Below, piece by piece: positions 10,901 to 25,900 of a stretch of 64,000 nucleotides of DNA (within the stretch, counting starts at the first letter, position 1; every line of letters begins with the position of its first letter). The position numbers and the translations under genes are program-made. Origin of the DNA: Owenia fusiformis (lineage: Eukaryota; Annelida; Polychaeta; Sabellida; Oweniidae); NCBI GenBank assembly GCA_903813345.2, contig CAIIXF020000010.1, positions 20,101,181-20,165,180 on the forward strand. The letters are read 5' to 3'. A model generated the notes under the pieces. It worked only from the letters and a program-made list of their open reading frames with translations. It was not told where the DNA came from and searched no databases.

Positions 10901-13900
10901 GAAAATATGTGATAGCATTGCAACAGTTGTAGCTAAATGGGTGTTATCACCCATTTTTCAAAATGGCTGCCGGTGCACATGTTACAATATAAGAGTGGGT
11001 ATATTTAAGCATACTGAGATGCTAAAACAGTGATTGTAGTACCTATATTTGGGTTTTAGGAGTAAAGGATTACATTTATGACTACATTTAAGTCATCAAA
11101 CAATTATTTTTTTAGAAATCCAAGATGGCCGCCAAAATGGGTGCCAAATCTAATGTGTAACTATTGATTTAGGCTCAGAGACACTTAAGAACAGTGATTT
11201 TGGAGCCCATGTCTACATTTTAGGGGTCAATGATCTCAATTATGTCTAAATCTGAGTCATCAAATAGTTACTTTTTTATAGAAATCCAAGATGGCCGCCA
11301 AAATGGGTGCCGAAATGAATATGTAAGTATTGATTTAAGCTCAAAAGTACTTAAGAGCAGTGAATTTGGAGCCCATGTCTATGTTTTTGGGACCAAGGAT
11401 TTTATTTCTGTCTAATTCTGAGTCATCAGTAATTACTTTAATATAGAAATCCAAGATGGCTGCCAAAATGGGTGCCAAAATGAATACGTAACTTTTGATT
11501 TAAGCTCAGAGAACAGTGATTTTGGAGACAATGTCTAGGTTTTAGGGGTCAAGGATTTCTTTTATGCCTAAATCTGAGTCATTAAATAATTTATTTTCAT
11601 AGAAATCCAATATAGCTGACAAAATGGGTGCCAAAACGAATATATAACTATTGATTTAAGCTAAAAAACACTTAAGAACAGTGACTTTGGAGCCCATGTC
11701 TACATATTAGGGGTCAAGGATTTCATTTATGCCTTAATCTGAGTCATCAAATAATTAATTTTTAATAGAAATCCAAGATACCCACCAAAATGGGTGCCAA
11801 AATGAATATGTTAGTATTGATTTAAGCTCAAAACACTTAAGAACAGTGAATTTTGAGCCCATGTCTACGTTTTAAGGGCCAAGGATTTCATTTATGTCTA
11901 AATCTGAGTCATCATATAATCACTTTTTGTAGAAATCCATGATGGCAACAAAAATAAGTGCCAAAACAAATATGTAACTTTTGATTTAAGCTCAAGGAAC
12001 AGTTAGCAGTCATTTTTGAGACCATGCCTAGGTTTTAGGGGTCAAGGATTCCATGTACATGTATGTTATAAATCTTCGTCATCAAATAATTACTTTATAT
12101 CGAAATCCAAGATGGCCACCACAATGGGTGCCAAAATGAATATGTAACTTTTGATTCAAGCTCAAAGAACAGTACTTTAATTGAAGCAGCCAAAGTGTAT
12201 GAAGGACCCACGGTCCTATGCTCACACAGTTTGGAACCGTCAGAGGAATTTATATCCTGACTTTCAAACAAAAATATTGATTTGGATTTGTAGTCTCGAA
12301 CTTTGACAAACTTAGATAGCATAGTTGTGTGACCTATTTGATGACCTTTGACCTTGAAAATTTTACTTATTCAGAGCTCAGTAAGGTCTTTTGTGATTAA
12401 GCTGACCAAAATTTACATCCAAAAATCAATTTGAAAAATCAAGTTTTTTGACCTTTCGAAGGTCACTGAAGGTCAAGTAAAGGTCAAATCCTAAAACTAA
12501 TGTCAGATTTGAACTCCTGGTAACTTGTAGATGATTTTCAAAAAAAATTTGGTCAAATTGAAGCAAGTTGAAAAATAACTTATTTTTACTGTTTTTTGAC
12601 GTCAAATATCTCAAAAACGGTAAAAATTTGATGCTGACATATATTGAGAAATATGTAGGGAATGCTTAAATCTATTAATGATGTAATTTATTGCAGGAAA
12701 TGATCAAGTATAAGGCAAACTTTAAGAATCTTGTCAATCACAAAACCTGCCATTGACTTTACACATGAGAAAGTTTCCTGAAAATAACGAAGTCCTACTT
12801 TTTTTCAAATTTTATAGAGTAAACACCAAAAACCGTAATTCCAAGAGCTTTGAAATCTTCAGAGGACATAAGTTGCATATACACCAACTACTAAAAGGTA
12901 TTTGAAAGTTCTACTTCAACAAAGTGTCTAGTATTTACAGAAAATTTGACTTTTTGACGTCAAAATCCGCAATTTCTCGGAAACCGAGCGAACTTGGGAA
13001 ATGGCGATGATAGGTCAAATAGGCATTATGGATATGCATAAAATGAATGTGGATAGGACTCAATCCGAATAGCAGTTTTAATTTGTGCGGCCAATGTTGA
13101 CGGACGGACCAACGGACGGACAGACGGACGGACGGACGGACGGTACTACGCCCCTTTGGGGGTTTGTGTGGTATTCACGTTATGTGGTATATATTCTCTG
13201 TGGTATATTTACATTGTGTGGTAAATTGTCATATTGTGTGGTTGTCCAAGAATTGTTACGCCCAAATTGGGGTTTGTGTGGCATTAACTTTATGTGGTAT
13301 TATGTTCTGTGGTATCATTTCATTGTGTGGTACATTTTTCTCTTGCGTGGTACCAATGAAATGATACAACAAATCTTAATACCACATAAGGTTAATGCCA
13401 CACAAAGCACCCTGCTTAGCATAGGATCAATTATATAGTTGTTTACCACATAAGATGAATTCCACATAGACATAAGGGTATGCTTGAACCACACAAGAGA
13501 AAAATGCACTATTCAGTGAAATGATACCACAGAACATAACACCACATAAAGGTAAATGCCACACAAACCCACTTTGCTTAGCATAGAATCAACAATTATA
13601 TAGTTGTTTTACCACATAAAATGAATTCCACATAGACATAAAGGTATGTTTTAACCACACAAAGAGAAAAGTGTAAATAAGGAAATAAAAATATATACCA
13701 TAGGCCTATGTATTACATATTATTTTATATTATATACAATTGAATTATATGTAATTGAATTGAATTGTCTCTTGTCTTTTCTAGAATTTATTGCAATTTT
13801 CTAATATATATATATACAGGGTGTTCCAAAAGTAACAGGACTGGTGCTGGCATTTAGTTAAATATGCACCAATCATCTTCAAAATTCTACATAATGTACT

Positions 13901-16900
13901 TTCATGTATCGTTACTTAGACTGCAAAGTTTCTACAAAATATATGAAACTCGGGTTGAGTTATGGTTGCTATAGTAACATGACATCACAATACCCAGGGC
14001 AACATTCCACGCAAAAAGTTACAGAGACATTAAGCATTTTGTACATGCCATATCATTTTGTACATGCTATATCAAAGTTGAAATGCAACAACTGGTGGGC
14101 ATTACATTTGTTTTACATCATTTAATATTTCTATGTATCCTCTACTTTGAAAAATAGGCTCCTCTTTGGTCAGTACAAGAGTAGTACTCTGTATCCATGA
14201 CCCAAACACATGAGTGAACCCATTTGAGAGCATGTCACGCAGGGTCGATTGGACAATTTGGAGAAGGTCATTCTCATCTTTAAAGGTCGTACAGCACTTA
14301 TTAGCATTCCGTTCTCAATATAAGTAAAAATCAGATATTGCATGATCAGAGGAGTATGGTGCATGGTTTTAGACCCTCAAGACCTATAAGTTCCTCTATA
14401 GCTGCATGGTCTTTAATGCCGACCTGCGGGCAGGCGCGCTATCAAGGTAGATGACTGGCTTCAAATTGGGTCTTTATTTAGACTGTACTGTGATATTCCA
14501 GGAAATTGAATAAATGTTATTATCATTATGAAATTATACTTGAATCTGAGTTGTATAGCAACAACTTTACAACAAAGGACTTAATAAAATAAACAAGAAC
14601 TTTTGGATTATAATAGGTGAATTAGATACTTTATTCAGTAATACAAAAATGTTAGATATCACATTTTCAGGACAAAAGTTGCCCCGGGTATTGGAATGGC
14701 ATGTTACTATAGTAACCATAACTCTAACCGCATTTCATCATTTTTTCTGAAACTTTATAATTTAAGTTGCAATACTTCAAAGTACAATTTGTGAAAATTT
14801 GAAGATACTCAGTGCATAATTGACAAAATGCCAGCACCAGTCCTATTACTTTTGGAACACCCTGTATATATAACTGATGTTCTGTGGTATTTCACTGTGT
14901 GTATTAAATTCCAAAATCCCCTTATATCTATGTGGAGCTCATCTTATGTGGTAAAACACCTATATAATTGATGTTCTGTGGTATTAAATTCAAAGATGCC
15001 CTTAAGTCTATGTGGAACTCATCTTATGTGGTAAAACACCTTTTTAATTGATCCTATGCAAAGCAATTAAACTGGTGGTTTATATTATTTAGCTTTGGCA
15101 TTAGTTACCCAGAGTATCAGCTTCTTTTTAAGTAAGCTTTGACGATCTTCAGCAAAATTATGGTTTAATGACTCTACCGCGATGGCGTTTGTTCCTCCAA
15201 TCAGAGAGCAGAGATAAAACACGCTTGTACATATGATAGTCATTGAAAAATCAACGATCGATCCTAATTGGCTCGGAAAATTCAAAGGATCGTTGCTCAT
15301 CCTAGTAGATGAACTCTCTCTGGAGAGCAAAGCAAGCGAATGTAAAGGGTAGGCATTAGTATTTCATTGAGGTGAATAAACGACGCATTGAATATATTGT
15401 TTAAGAAAATATAATGTATATCCAAAATTTGCTACCACGGGTTGTTTACACACCAACTGTTGTAAATACGTACAATCAAAAACGAGACTGTAAATTGAGA
15501 TAATTATGTGTGGATATGCTCTTGTTAATTGGCATTGGCTCATGGGCAATGAGCAACACAAATTAAAAATCCATGCTTAGCTGCCTTATATTATCATCAT
15601 TCACTCATTATTCATTCATCAGGCTATTAGCATGGGATCCAAGCAGGGCACGCCTTAAGCGTCTGACAGCCGGACTTGTCCGATTAAATAATGACAAGAC
15701 CGGCTCAAAATCACAATTAGCCGGTCATTGTGACCGAGACCTTGTCCAATCTATAAGCCTTAGCGTAGATATCGTGTCCGAGGCCTAAACATTTTGAGAT
15801 GACCCTTAAACTGTTGGCTGTTCATTTGTTTTTTATCTCCCCTTTCCATGAAAATCAATCTACACGTATAACGACATGATAAATTATAATCGATAGGGAG
15901 TTAAGTTTTAAATAGAACAGCCTCATTTATAATGCTAATTTAATTCTTGTCTCGGAGAAAAAGCCGAACATCTCCAAATATAGTAATCGGAAAGTACCGA
16001 ATCACAAATAGATACCTCCGGTGATCTCCAAATAAGGAGTTCTTGACCCGAGTTCATCTAAAGATGGCGAAACCACTCGAAAAGTATGGATTCATATTCA
16101 TATTTAGTTTTAAAACTGATTGTGCCAAGCGTAATTCTTAAGGTACGTAAAAAACTAATCGATTATAGTACTTCAAGTACTACTTATGGATCAAATAGAC
16201 GTAGCGATTTCGGCCATTTTCAGTGATATATTGCACAATAGTACGACTTTTCACAGATCAATTTTTGAAAATAGCGCATTGAAAATTTTGACCAGGAAGA
16301 TTTGCTCATGACGGCAGATTTTGGAGAGGTGTTGGTCATCTTGACCAGCAGGTTTTGTATTTGACCACTTAAAAATTGGATCTTGCCGGACATCTTGACC
16401 AGCAAGGAAAATTTGCTTAAGGCATGCCCTGGATCCAAGTCATTTCAACCAATCATATTTTACAATTTGGGCAACATGTTTTTACTTTTATTCGAAGCAT
16501 TGGATAAATATCTTCAACTTCCATGTGGGAATTGTGTTTTCCATGATGCAATATTTTTTTATAAAGCAATAATGAAGACGTTGTCAAAATAAGGAGTTGC
16601 GTCTATGTTAAAAAGTCGCAATCACTCCACTGCATAATGATCAAAGTCTCATTGCTACGGCAATGAATTTCATTCATGGACAAATTGTTTTGGTATATTT
16701 TATTGAATAAAATTATATTTACCGTATTGTTGAAATTCAATACAACATTTTGAATATTTCATCAAAGAACGGGCCCGATCGCGAGCTCTCCCATGAATGC
16801 ATCTGACTAAAATTAGAGCCCATTTGAGAATTAACGAAATATCACAATGAGAATAAAAAATAACAATATGTTTTTCAAATTTATGATGACAAGAACGTCT

Positions 16901-19900
16901 TTTACCCGTGTCCTTGAACAATTTTATTAATTTTCTTACATTTAATGCGAAATATAAATTTTAAATTAGTAATTGCTGAATAAAACAATGCAAGTCGGAT
17001 CTAATTCATAATTTATGATAGTTGTTACCACTCACTTTTTGACATTAATTAGTCAATTAATTAATTTATAATATCATTTAATATCATTGATATTTATTTT
17101 GATATCATTGATATTTATACCAATATTGTAAAGAATCTAATAGTAATTGTTACTATTTTGTATTATGTTGGTTCAACCAGGTAGCAGTCGATGGAGTTAA
17201 TATTTGATTGACACCTGAGATTGTACTTGATAACTTGATACTAGTTTAAACCGGTTGAGCTAATTATAGTACAAGATTCTATTTTTAAGCTTATTCTGTC
17301 AGGTGGAACTAATATATCAGTAACCGCTTTTAGCAGGTTTTGAACAGGTTTCTGATGCAATATGCGTGGGCGATTGTGCAATTATTGCACAACTTTTGCC
17401 TGTTATTGCGCAATCCTGACAGAATGATTTATGTTATTTTACTTGTATATAAGCAACCACGGATTCACAATCAAACATTCTGAATTCTGGATTGGGATCA
17501 CCTTCTGAAACATTCAACATTTGGATCACAACTACTATATTCTAGATTCATATTTTGGATCGCACAATCTGATGTTCTAATACGGGATCACCTTCGCGGA
17601 TACTCTTGAGTTGGGAACACAACAACACTTAGAGGCGAGAATTATCTCAAAGACGTCCAAGATTGTGAATCCAGGTTGCAGATGAAAGCATAAATAAAGA
17701 ATAAATAAGTTACAACAGCATTTGTTAATCGTTATCGAGATGAGATACCTGTGAGTACCGGAAACCTACAAGATCCCGGAATAATCGAACATCGATCACG
17801 TAACCGTCACGGGTGATTGGGTTCAAATTGGTGGAGCTGCCGGGTACAAATCACTCAACCGAGACGTCAAGAATTGCCGTTATTGCATGCACGAGGGTGT
17901 GAGTATGAATTTAAAATAACTAACACGCATGAAAGTAAGATGTTTTACAGTAACTATAAATCATTCATCATAGACATAAGTGTTTTGGTAATCATTGTAG
18001 GCATATGTTCCTCGGTTGAAAAATTAGTTCTGTAGGTGGTTGGAAAGCAGGTATTCAAATTTTAAAGGATAATTAAATGGTAGTTACAAATTCCAATCTA
18101 TTAAAATAAGATTTATGTTAACTAGGCAGGCTGCTAGATATACAATGGAAGGGTTGGAGGCTAGGTTACGTAATTTGGAAAATGAACAAAATATAGAAGG
18201 TTTAGTAGAAAGGTTAGCCAGGTTAGAAGGTCAGAATGTCCCTAGAAATGATGTAGACAATAAGGTCAGAATTAAAACCTTTGATGGTAATGATACATCC
18301 ATTGACCCTCGCAATTGGTTCTCCAGATACACTGCTTATGCAGAGATTCAAGGATGGGATGAAGATAGACGATCAAGGGCGTTGAGAATGTATTTATCAG
18401 GTCAAGCAGAATCATGGTATAATAATTTACCTGATGAAACTAAACACAATTTTGAAGCATTGGAAAATTCATTTATTGAACACTTTGTAACCAATAGACC
18501 AAAATGGAATTTACAGGCAAATTTATTATCCAGGGTACAGGGGCCAAATGAAAGCGTTGACGATTTCATTTCTGCCATTAGATTATTAGCATCTCGACTT
18601 CAAATTGGTGAGAATGAACACATGACTATCTTGATCAAAAATTTGTAATATCAAAAGAACCGACCGATGTTGTTTCAGCAGAAAATGCGGCTCGGCTATC
18701 TGAATGTCTCAATAAATCAGAAACAGATACTGAACATGAAAAGCATAAAACAGATGCTCAAAAATTAATCTTAGAAGTGGTCGATCAACAGCAAAAAAGC
18801 AATAAAGAACCTTACAGAAAAGGTATCTCAATTAAGAAAAACTTCAAGTCAATCTATAAATCATTTTAGAACAACAAGCAGTGCGCCAATTTGTAAAAAT
18901 GCAATTTTAGAGGTCATAACTAAGAATTTTGAAGTATGAAATATTTTTCAAATACCTTTATGTTCATACAATACATCAAAAATATTTGAATAAACATGAG
19001 ACGATATAAGTTAGGAGAAAATAATCCACTGTTAATGATAAGGTATAGCTTTCCACATTTGTTCAAAAGAAGAAAAAGAAGTCATTGTTTATAGATCGAG
19101 ATAGCTTAATACTTCAAAAGCGATTTTATTTGTATATATGTTCAAATGTGTTAATCGGTTGGGTAGTACAATTATATTATATAATTGTAATTTGAGGAAT
19201 TTATATGATCTAATTATTTGTGTATGGCCTATCTAATGTGAAGCTAGCCCACTGAAGAAAAGGGTAGATGCAAATTTTTAACAATATTTATTTCAAAAGA
19301 CTCCTTAAACGTGGAGTTTATTTATATCAAATAAGATATAAAACATTTGTCTAGGGGGAGCAATGGAATGCTTACCCTGACAAAAGAAATGTATAGTTAT
19401 AAAAATGAATATGACGAGCCAATGTGTATGGCCGCTAAAGAGGAGTAAAATGGTATTTAAAAAAACCATTATAGGATATAAGAAGTGAAGTGAAGATAGA
19501 TAAGTACTGTGAGAGATCCTAAAATATGATCTAAACAGAGGTACTGTAGAAGATGATTTACTGTAAGAGATCCTAAAATATGATCTAAGCAGGTGTGAAA
19601 CAGAATAAAACATGTTAGGATAGACGTGGAGATAAGTTGTATCCTAGAATATTTAAAGGCAGAATCAGATCTATAGGGGGTGACAAAATTACAAGCAACG
19701 TGCATAATTGACCTACCAATCTATTCCTTACAATATCAAATACAATATCTCCCAAAAGATTCACAATATGTTATAGATTGGTGAAGTTATTAATGATTCA
19801 AAGTGCAAAAATGGGTGAAAAATGTTTAAATTCTCCCAAATAATAAGAATGGTAACCATTCTTATAGAAAAATAATACATTATTGTAAAAATCTTTCATT

Positions 19901-22900
19901 TTCCTTGAATAAAGTATGCACTTTTGTGATTTTTAGAAAATAGACATGACAAGGAATGACATGAGCCAAAAATATTCTAAAATTGAAACAATTTTTTGTT
20001 TAGCCTGCTCGCTATCTCTGATTCTCTCTTTAATAATGAGAGGAAAATAAAGAGGGTCATGACATTGAATAGGAAATTGTGGCTAAAGGGTCTGAATGAA
20101 TAGATCAAGCCTGGAGTATGATAAGGCAGCAAATGAAAATAGATATGAAAGATGATAGGCCTTATATGAGATGAAGAAAATCAAGATGATATATCAGATA
20201 TGAGATGATGAAAATAAAGGTGATATATGAAAATGAAGATGATATATGAGATGAAGAAAATAAGATGACGTATGAGATGATATACTAGTATGAGAAGTAA
20301 AAAGGAAGAATAAATACTGCAATAGGACATGAAAATATATAGATATGAATATACTGTTAACAATTATGCAATGGAATGAATTACTATGAATTGAGAATGC
20401 CTAAATGCATTAAGATCATAGATTGCATAACAGTATTCGCGGTGCGATAATTGAAATAAAGAATGCCTGAATGCATTAATATTATCGCAGGTGAAAAGGA
20501 GGAATAAGTAAAATATAAATATGATAATGATAAAGAATGTACAGTATAATGATTGATACATGCGGGGAACTACATGTTTGCCCGGTTGTTAATTTGAGCT
20601 CTGATCTAATGACCATGAAGTGTGATTAATGAATTTTAGGGATAACATTATAAGGTTATTCATAAATGGATGTTTATTGTTTAAAGGAGATGTGCGGTCC
20701 ATTGCTTTAAGATATATATAACAACTAATGCTTTTAATATTTGGGTCAGCAGCGTTAGTGGACTTGAAAGTTAATATCCTTTCGGGGAGATACAGTCCGG
20801 TGCACAGAAGAGACCCACTCAAATGGCTAACATTTTAATGCACATCTCCCGGTAATTTAAGATAAGAAAACAGGTGTAAATAATTAATTGATCGATATGA
20901 TAAGATGTAAATAATAATCTAATATGATATTATATAATCTATATAATCAATTAATATTATGTGTGTATACAATAATATACTAAAATGAAAATATATCGCA
21001 TGAAATACACAACTACCTCAAGCACCATAACTGAGATGCTTTGTAAAGGGCATATATTGAAAGTTAAAGACCATCATTTATAGATGGCGTAATAAATTTT
21101 AAGATGATAAGTGATAAGTTGAGAAGTTAAGGTTGCAAGATGAGGATGTACATATGATAATGCATCATGTCATATAGTAGTTGCATGATATCATTAATAA
21201 TATTATTATATTATAATCTAATAAAATACTAATACTATCAAAAATGAAATAAAAATACTAATATGTGTGAAACATACAATAATTATATTAATCTTTGGAT
21301 GATCTGATCTGATCTGATGCCGATGATCCATTGATGCCTAGGAGAAGATGGCGACGATGACGATAGATGTCACTGCAATATTCAACTAGCAGCTGATGTA
21401 TGGAAATTCGCGTTAAACTGGATTTCCGTTTGGGTTATATAATATATATGGACGCTCTCCAGTGCAGTATATACCCAACGACATCTATATACAATGGGGA
21501 TAATACATGTGAATATAGAGACACCAGTTATTTGTGCCTATTTCACGAATGCTTAGGAGAGAGAGAATTTATTAAACTTGTGAATATAGAGACACCAGTT
21601 ATTTGTGCCTATTTCACGAACGCTAAAGAGAGAATTTATGAAACTTGTGAATATAGAGACACCAGCTACTATAGTGCCTATTTCACGAACGCTAAGGAGA
21701 ATACAGAGGTGAATCTAGAGACGTTAATAAATGCCTAGATTTGCCTAGATTTGCCTAGATATTTTAGTGGGGCACTAAAATTTAAGGAGGGGTGGTTGTT
21801 ACCACTCACTTTTTGACATTAATTAGTCAATTAATTAATTTATAATATCATTTAATATCATTGATATTCATTTTGATATCATTGATATTTATACCAATAT
21901 TGTAAAGAATCTAATAGTAATTGTTACTATTTTGTATTATGTTGGTTCAACCAGGTAGCAGTCGATGGAGTTAATATTTGATTGACACCTGAGATTGTAC
22001 TTGATAACTTGATACTAGTTTAAACCGGTTGAGCTAATTATAGTACAAGATTCTATTTTTAAGCTTATTCTGTCAGGTGGAACTAATATATCAGTAACCG
22101 CTTTTAGCAGGTTTTGAACAGGTTTCTGATGCAATATGTGTGGGCGATTGTGCAATTATTGCACAACTTTTGCCTGTTATTGCGCAATCCTGACAGAATG
22201 ATTTATGTTATTTTACTTGTATGTAAGCAACCACGGATTCACAATCAAACATTCTGAATTCTGGATTGGGATCACCTTCTGAAACATTCAACATTTGGAT
22301 CACAACTACTATATTCTAGATTCATATTTTGGATCGCACAATCTGATGTTCTAATACGGGATCACCTTCGCGGATACTCTTGAGTTGGGAACACAACAAC
22401 ACTTAGAGGCGAGAATTATCTCAAAGACGTCCAAGATTGTGAATCCAGGTTGCAGATGAAAGCATAAATAAAGAATAAATAAGTTACAACAGCATTTGTT
22501 AATCGTTATCGAGATGAGATACCTGTGAGTACCGGAAACCTACAAGATCCCGGAATAATCGAACATCGATCACGTAACCGTCACGGGTGATTGGGTTCAT
22601 AATGATATACAGGCTTAAGTCAGTGGGTCAGACTATTAACCAATGAGGGTAGCTTAAGTTTTTTTAATATGCAAATCGTTTAGAAGCTTTAGATGGGGTT
22701 TTATTCTTCATGATGCTATTTGTAGCAGAAGATCTACTTCAATTTAATAATTAATGTGACAATCTATAATCAGTATATCGCAAAGATTAACTGCTCATTG
22801 AAAAGCGCGTGTTATCTTATAAAAATAGTGACATTAAAGTCTAAAAAGACAACCCATCGGGGGAGTACAGATATTGGATGTAAAATCTTAAAATTAAAGA

Positions 22901-25900
22901 TAAACAATGGGGGGAGTGCAGACATTGGAAGAAAAAGCCAGAAGATACAGTACACAAATTTCCAAACTTCACACCATGACTTGCCGTCAGGCCGGGACGT
23001 CAGGATCGCTTGTTTATGGTGTTTATAGATAGAATTCACTTTGTCTGAACGTTTAGTTCATTTCTAGTTACTTTATCAGTAAATAATTGCCCCGATGAGC
23101 CCGAAGTGCACACGCAAACATGCTGTTCGGACCAGCTGGCATGATCTAAGCTTTGAAAGTATGCATACTGTACTTCTCTTGGTCTACATTTAATAAATAT
23201 TGCACGGCCTAGTGCTATACCTATTTATTTTTTTTATTTCTCGTTTCCTCTGCAATCGTTGATAACAAACAGAAAATGGAAATATTTTTAAGTTGAACCT
23301 CCGGATAAATCTGCATCCAACAATTTATTGTTACTTTAATTTAACAATGTGCTGAATAATTTGTTTAATTTGGGAAGAGGTCCGGGACTTCTAGAGGTAA
23401 AGTCTGCCAGTTATGAATCGAAATTAAATCGTAAATAAATAAAAATACAATTGAACAAAAGACTAATAAATGCTTTTCATTGATTCTCACACTTTGAAAC
23501 ATTGACAATTTTATCAAAAAGTACTTAGGATGGAGGTATATTTGAATTTGCGGCCAGGCATCTTTGTAATGGGCGATAATAAAAAATAACCTAGCGACAA
23601 TTAACGTTCCCGCACGTCGATTAAAATGTTACACGTCAACTGACGCGATTGGTTACACATGCGCAATTGAAAAAGATAGAACGTCAATTAACGTAGTATC
23701 CGTCAATCAACTACAACGACGTTAATTGACGAGATAAACGTTAAATGACCTAATCGTCTCCACTGAGAAACCATGACATCAATAATATAATTTTAATCCA
23801 ATGTGGATGTACACCATTGATTTTAATATGTAAGGGATTTAATATTGCATGCTTCTTTAAAGTCATAACTGTGGTTTGATATAACAGATACACTGTACAA
23901 TTTCTCTGAAAAAATAATGTTCATACATTAGAATAATGTACTTGTGGTAAGATTTTTTAATTTTTAAAATTATTTTTCCTGCCCCTGGCAGGCCCCCGAC
24001 AGCCTCCCGGCACAATTTCCACCACAAACTGCCCCCAAAATCTCCCCTTGTCACAACCCCGGCACTTTAATAATGCCGACCCCGTCAACCCTGCCGACCC
24101 CAAAATGTTAAATTCCCATTGAGAATTTTTTTGCCCTTAGCAAATTGACAACCCCCGGTCGCCGGCAAACCCCGGAGCTTTTCGCAAGGTCTATAACATG
24201 AGCATTGAAATAATTTCACAAGCTTGGGTGTAATACTAGGGACCACAGAGGTTTTTTAAAAAATGCATCAAAAAATCTGAAAAAATCCATATTTATGTAA
24301 AATTGGCTGAGAAAATCAATAAAACCATTCCTAAAGTTGTAGCTTGAACCATTAAAAAGTTATAGGGGTCTAAAGATGGAAAATCGAAAAAAAAGTTTTG
24401 TCAAAAAGTGTGTGTCACATGACATGGGATGTCATATTCTGAGTCACTGATGGGTGTCATATTTTTTAATTTTCTCAAAGTATACAAAAAGGGCATTATT
24501 AATCTGAAAACCAAATGTAGATAGCATTATTGGTTCAATTTTTATAACAAAAACAAGAAAAGTGTGTTTTTATCATAAAAAAAGTATTTGTTTGAAGTTT
24601 TCATTTCAAGTGTATCAGGGTGGGGAAGACAAATATCTTTTAAACTATGCAGCAAAAAATCTGAAAAATCTACATATATGTGTACAATTGGCTAAGAAAG
24701 GCAATGAAATCATTTTTAAATTGATAGGTTGAATGATTAAAAAGTTATAGGGGTCTAAAGATGAAAGAAAACTAAAAAAATGTCAAAAAGTATATGTTAT
24801 AATAGTCATATGACACAGTATGTCATATATGATGTCACTGATATTTGTCCAATCTTTTTTTACATTGAAGAAGACTAAAAAGTCATAAATATTCTGAAAA
24901 CCACAAGCAGATAACATGATTGGTTCAGTTTTTATGACTAAAACAAAAAAATAAGGTATATTTTGGCTATACATAATAAATATTTTAAAATTCTGTTTAG
25001 TCAAGTATATTGATCAATTCATTCAAAATTATATTTTACAGCTACTAGGACATGTAGGATAGTGTGAGGAATATTTTTATCTTGATGCAAAACTCAGGCT
25101 TTGCCTCTTTATTTACATATAAGTTAAGCAGCATGAATAAATAAATCATGAAATATAAAGGCTATTTATTTCGACATTTATGATTTAGGTATTGAGGTAT
25201 CACTTATCTTGTGCCTCTCTAATATTAACAAGATACCTTTAGATCTTTTTGATGGGCAGCAATGAGACTATTACTAAGTATTATTTGGCTCTAAAAATTT
25301 GCCTCCCAAATAATACCTTCAATTATAGAGATCAACTTGTGCCTCTTTATTAATAATCAATAATCTTAATAATCATCATGTGCTGTTCAAGACAAGTAGG
25401 AATGCTTGTAGAAATGAGTAAGTGCATCTTAAGCTTGAGCATGATCAATAAGAAGTCTAATTTAGATGTGCCTCTTTATGTTTATTCTGTATTTTCAAAA
25501 AGTTTAAGTCTAGTAAATGGCTCAAAATATTGCTGATACAAAAATTAAATTCTCAAATATTATTAACCTTTTGATTAAATGTTGCCTTTTTGATGAGTAG
25601 CAAGAGCAATGTGATTATTTCTGCCTCTTTTAATATCTTGAATAAATACAAATGTAAAGGCCAATTTGTGCCTTTAAATAGTCAGATGGTTATCAATCTC
25701 AATTATAATTGTGTGTCACTCCAATCAATTAGAAATAGATGTGCAGCTGGTCAAGCAGAAGCATAATTATAATATGTGCCTCTTAAGAAAATCAGATTAT
25801 GCCTCTTTAATTCCCAAAAGTTCTAATTTTGGATTAATCCACAACATCATGCAAAATAATATAAATTTGAATCATATTTAGTTTCTTATATTATCATTTA

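Larger units (their letters stand above)
17023..22599 (+). mobile_element. Ty3/gypsy-type LTR retrotransposon, gag only, 5.6 kb
   Basis: Two 803-bp LTRs nearly identical, a candidate primer-binding site (17829-17844), a gag frame (18115-18648) and a polypurine tract (21784-21795). About 2.9 kb between gag and the 3' LTR has no reverse transcriptase, RNase H, protease or integrase in any frame: it is AT-rich with local tandem repeats. The element is therefore non-autonomous and must have been mobilised by a relative. Target-site duplication is not clear. It lies inside TP53BP1 intron 23, same strand as the satellite left copy. Confidence 0.88.

Noticed and set aside
13085-13438. 117-residue open frame after the GGAC repeats
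   Set aside because: Low-complexity Trp/Tyr/Gly translation of TGTGGTA repeats; no splice or start context.
21400-21738. 112-residue open frame
   Set aside because: Made by three ~75-bp repeats inside the retrotransposon; no gag or pol similarity.
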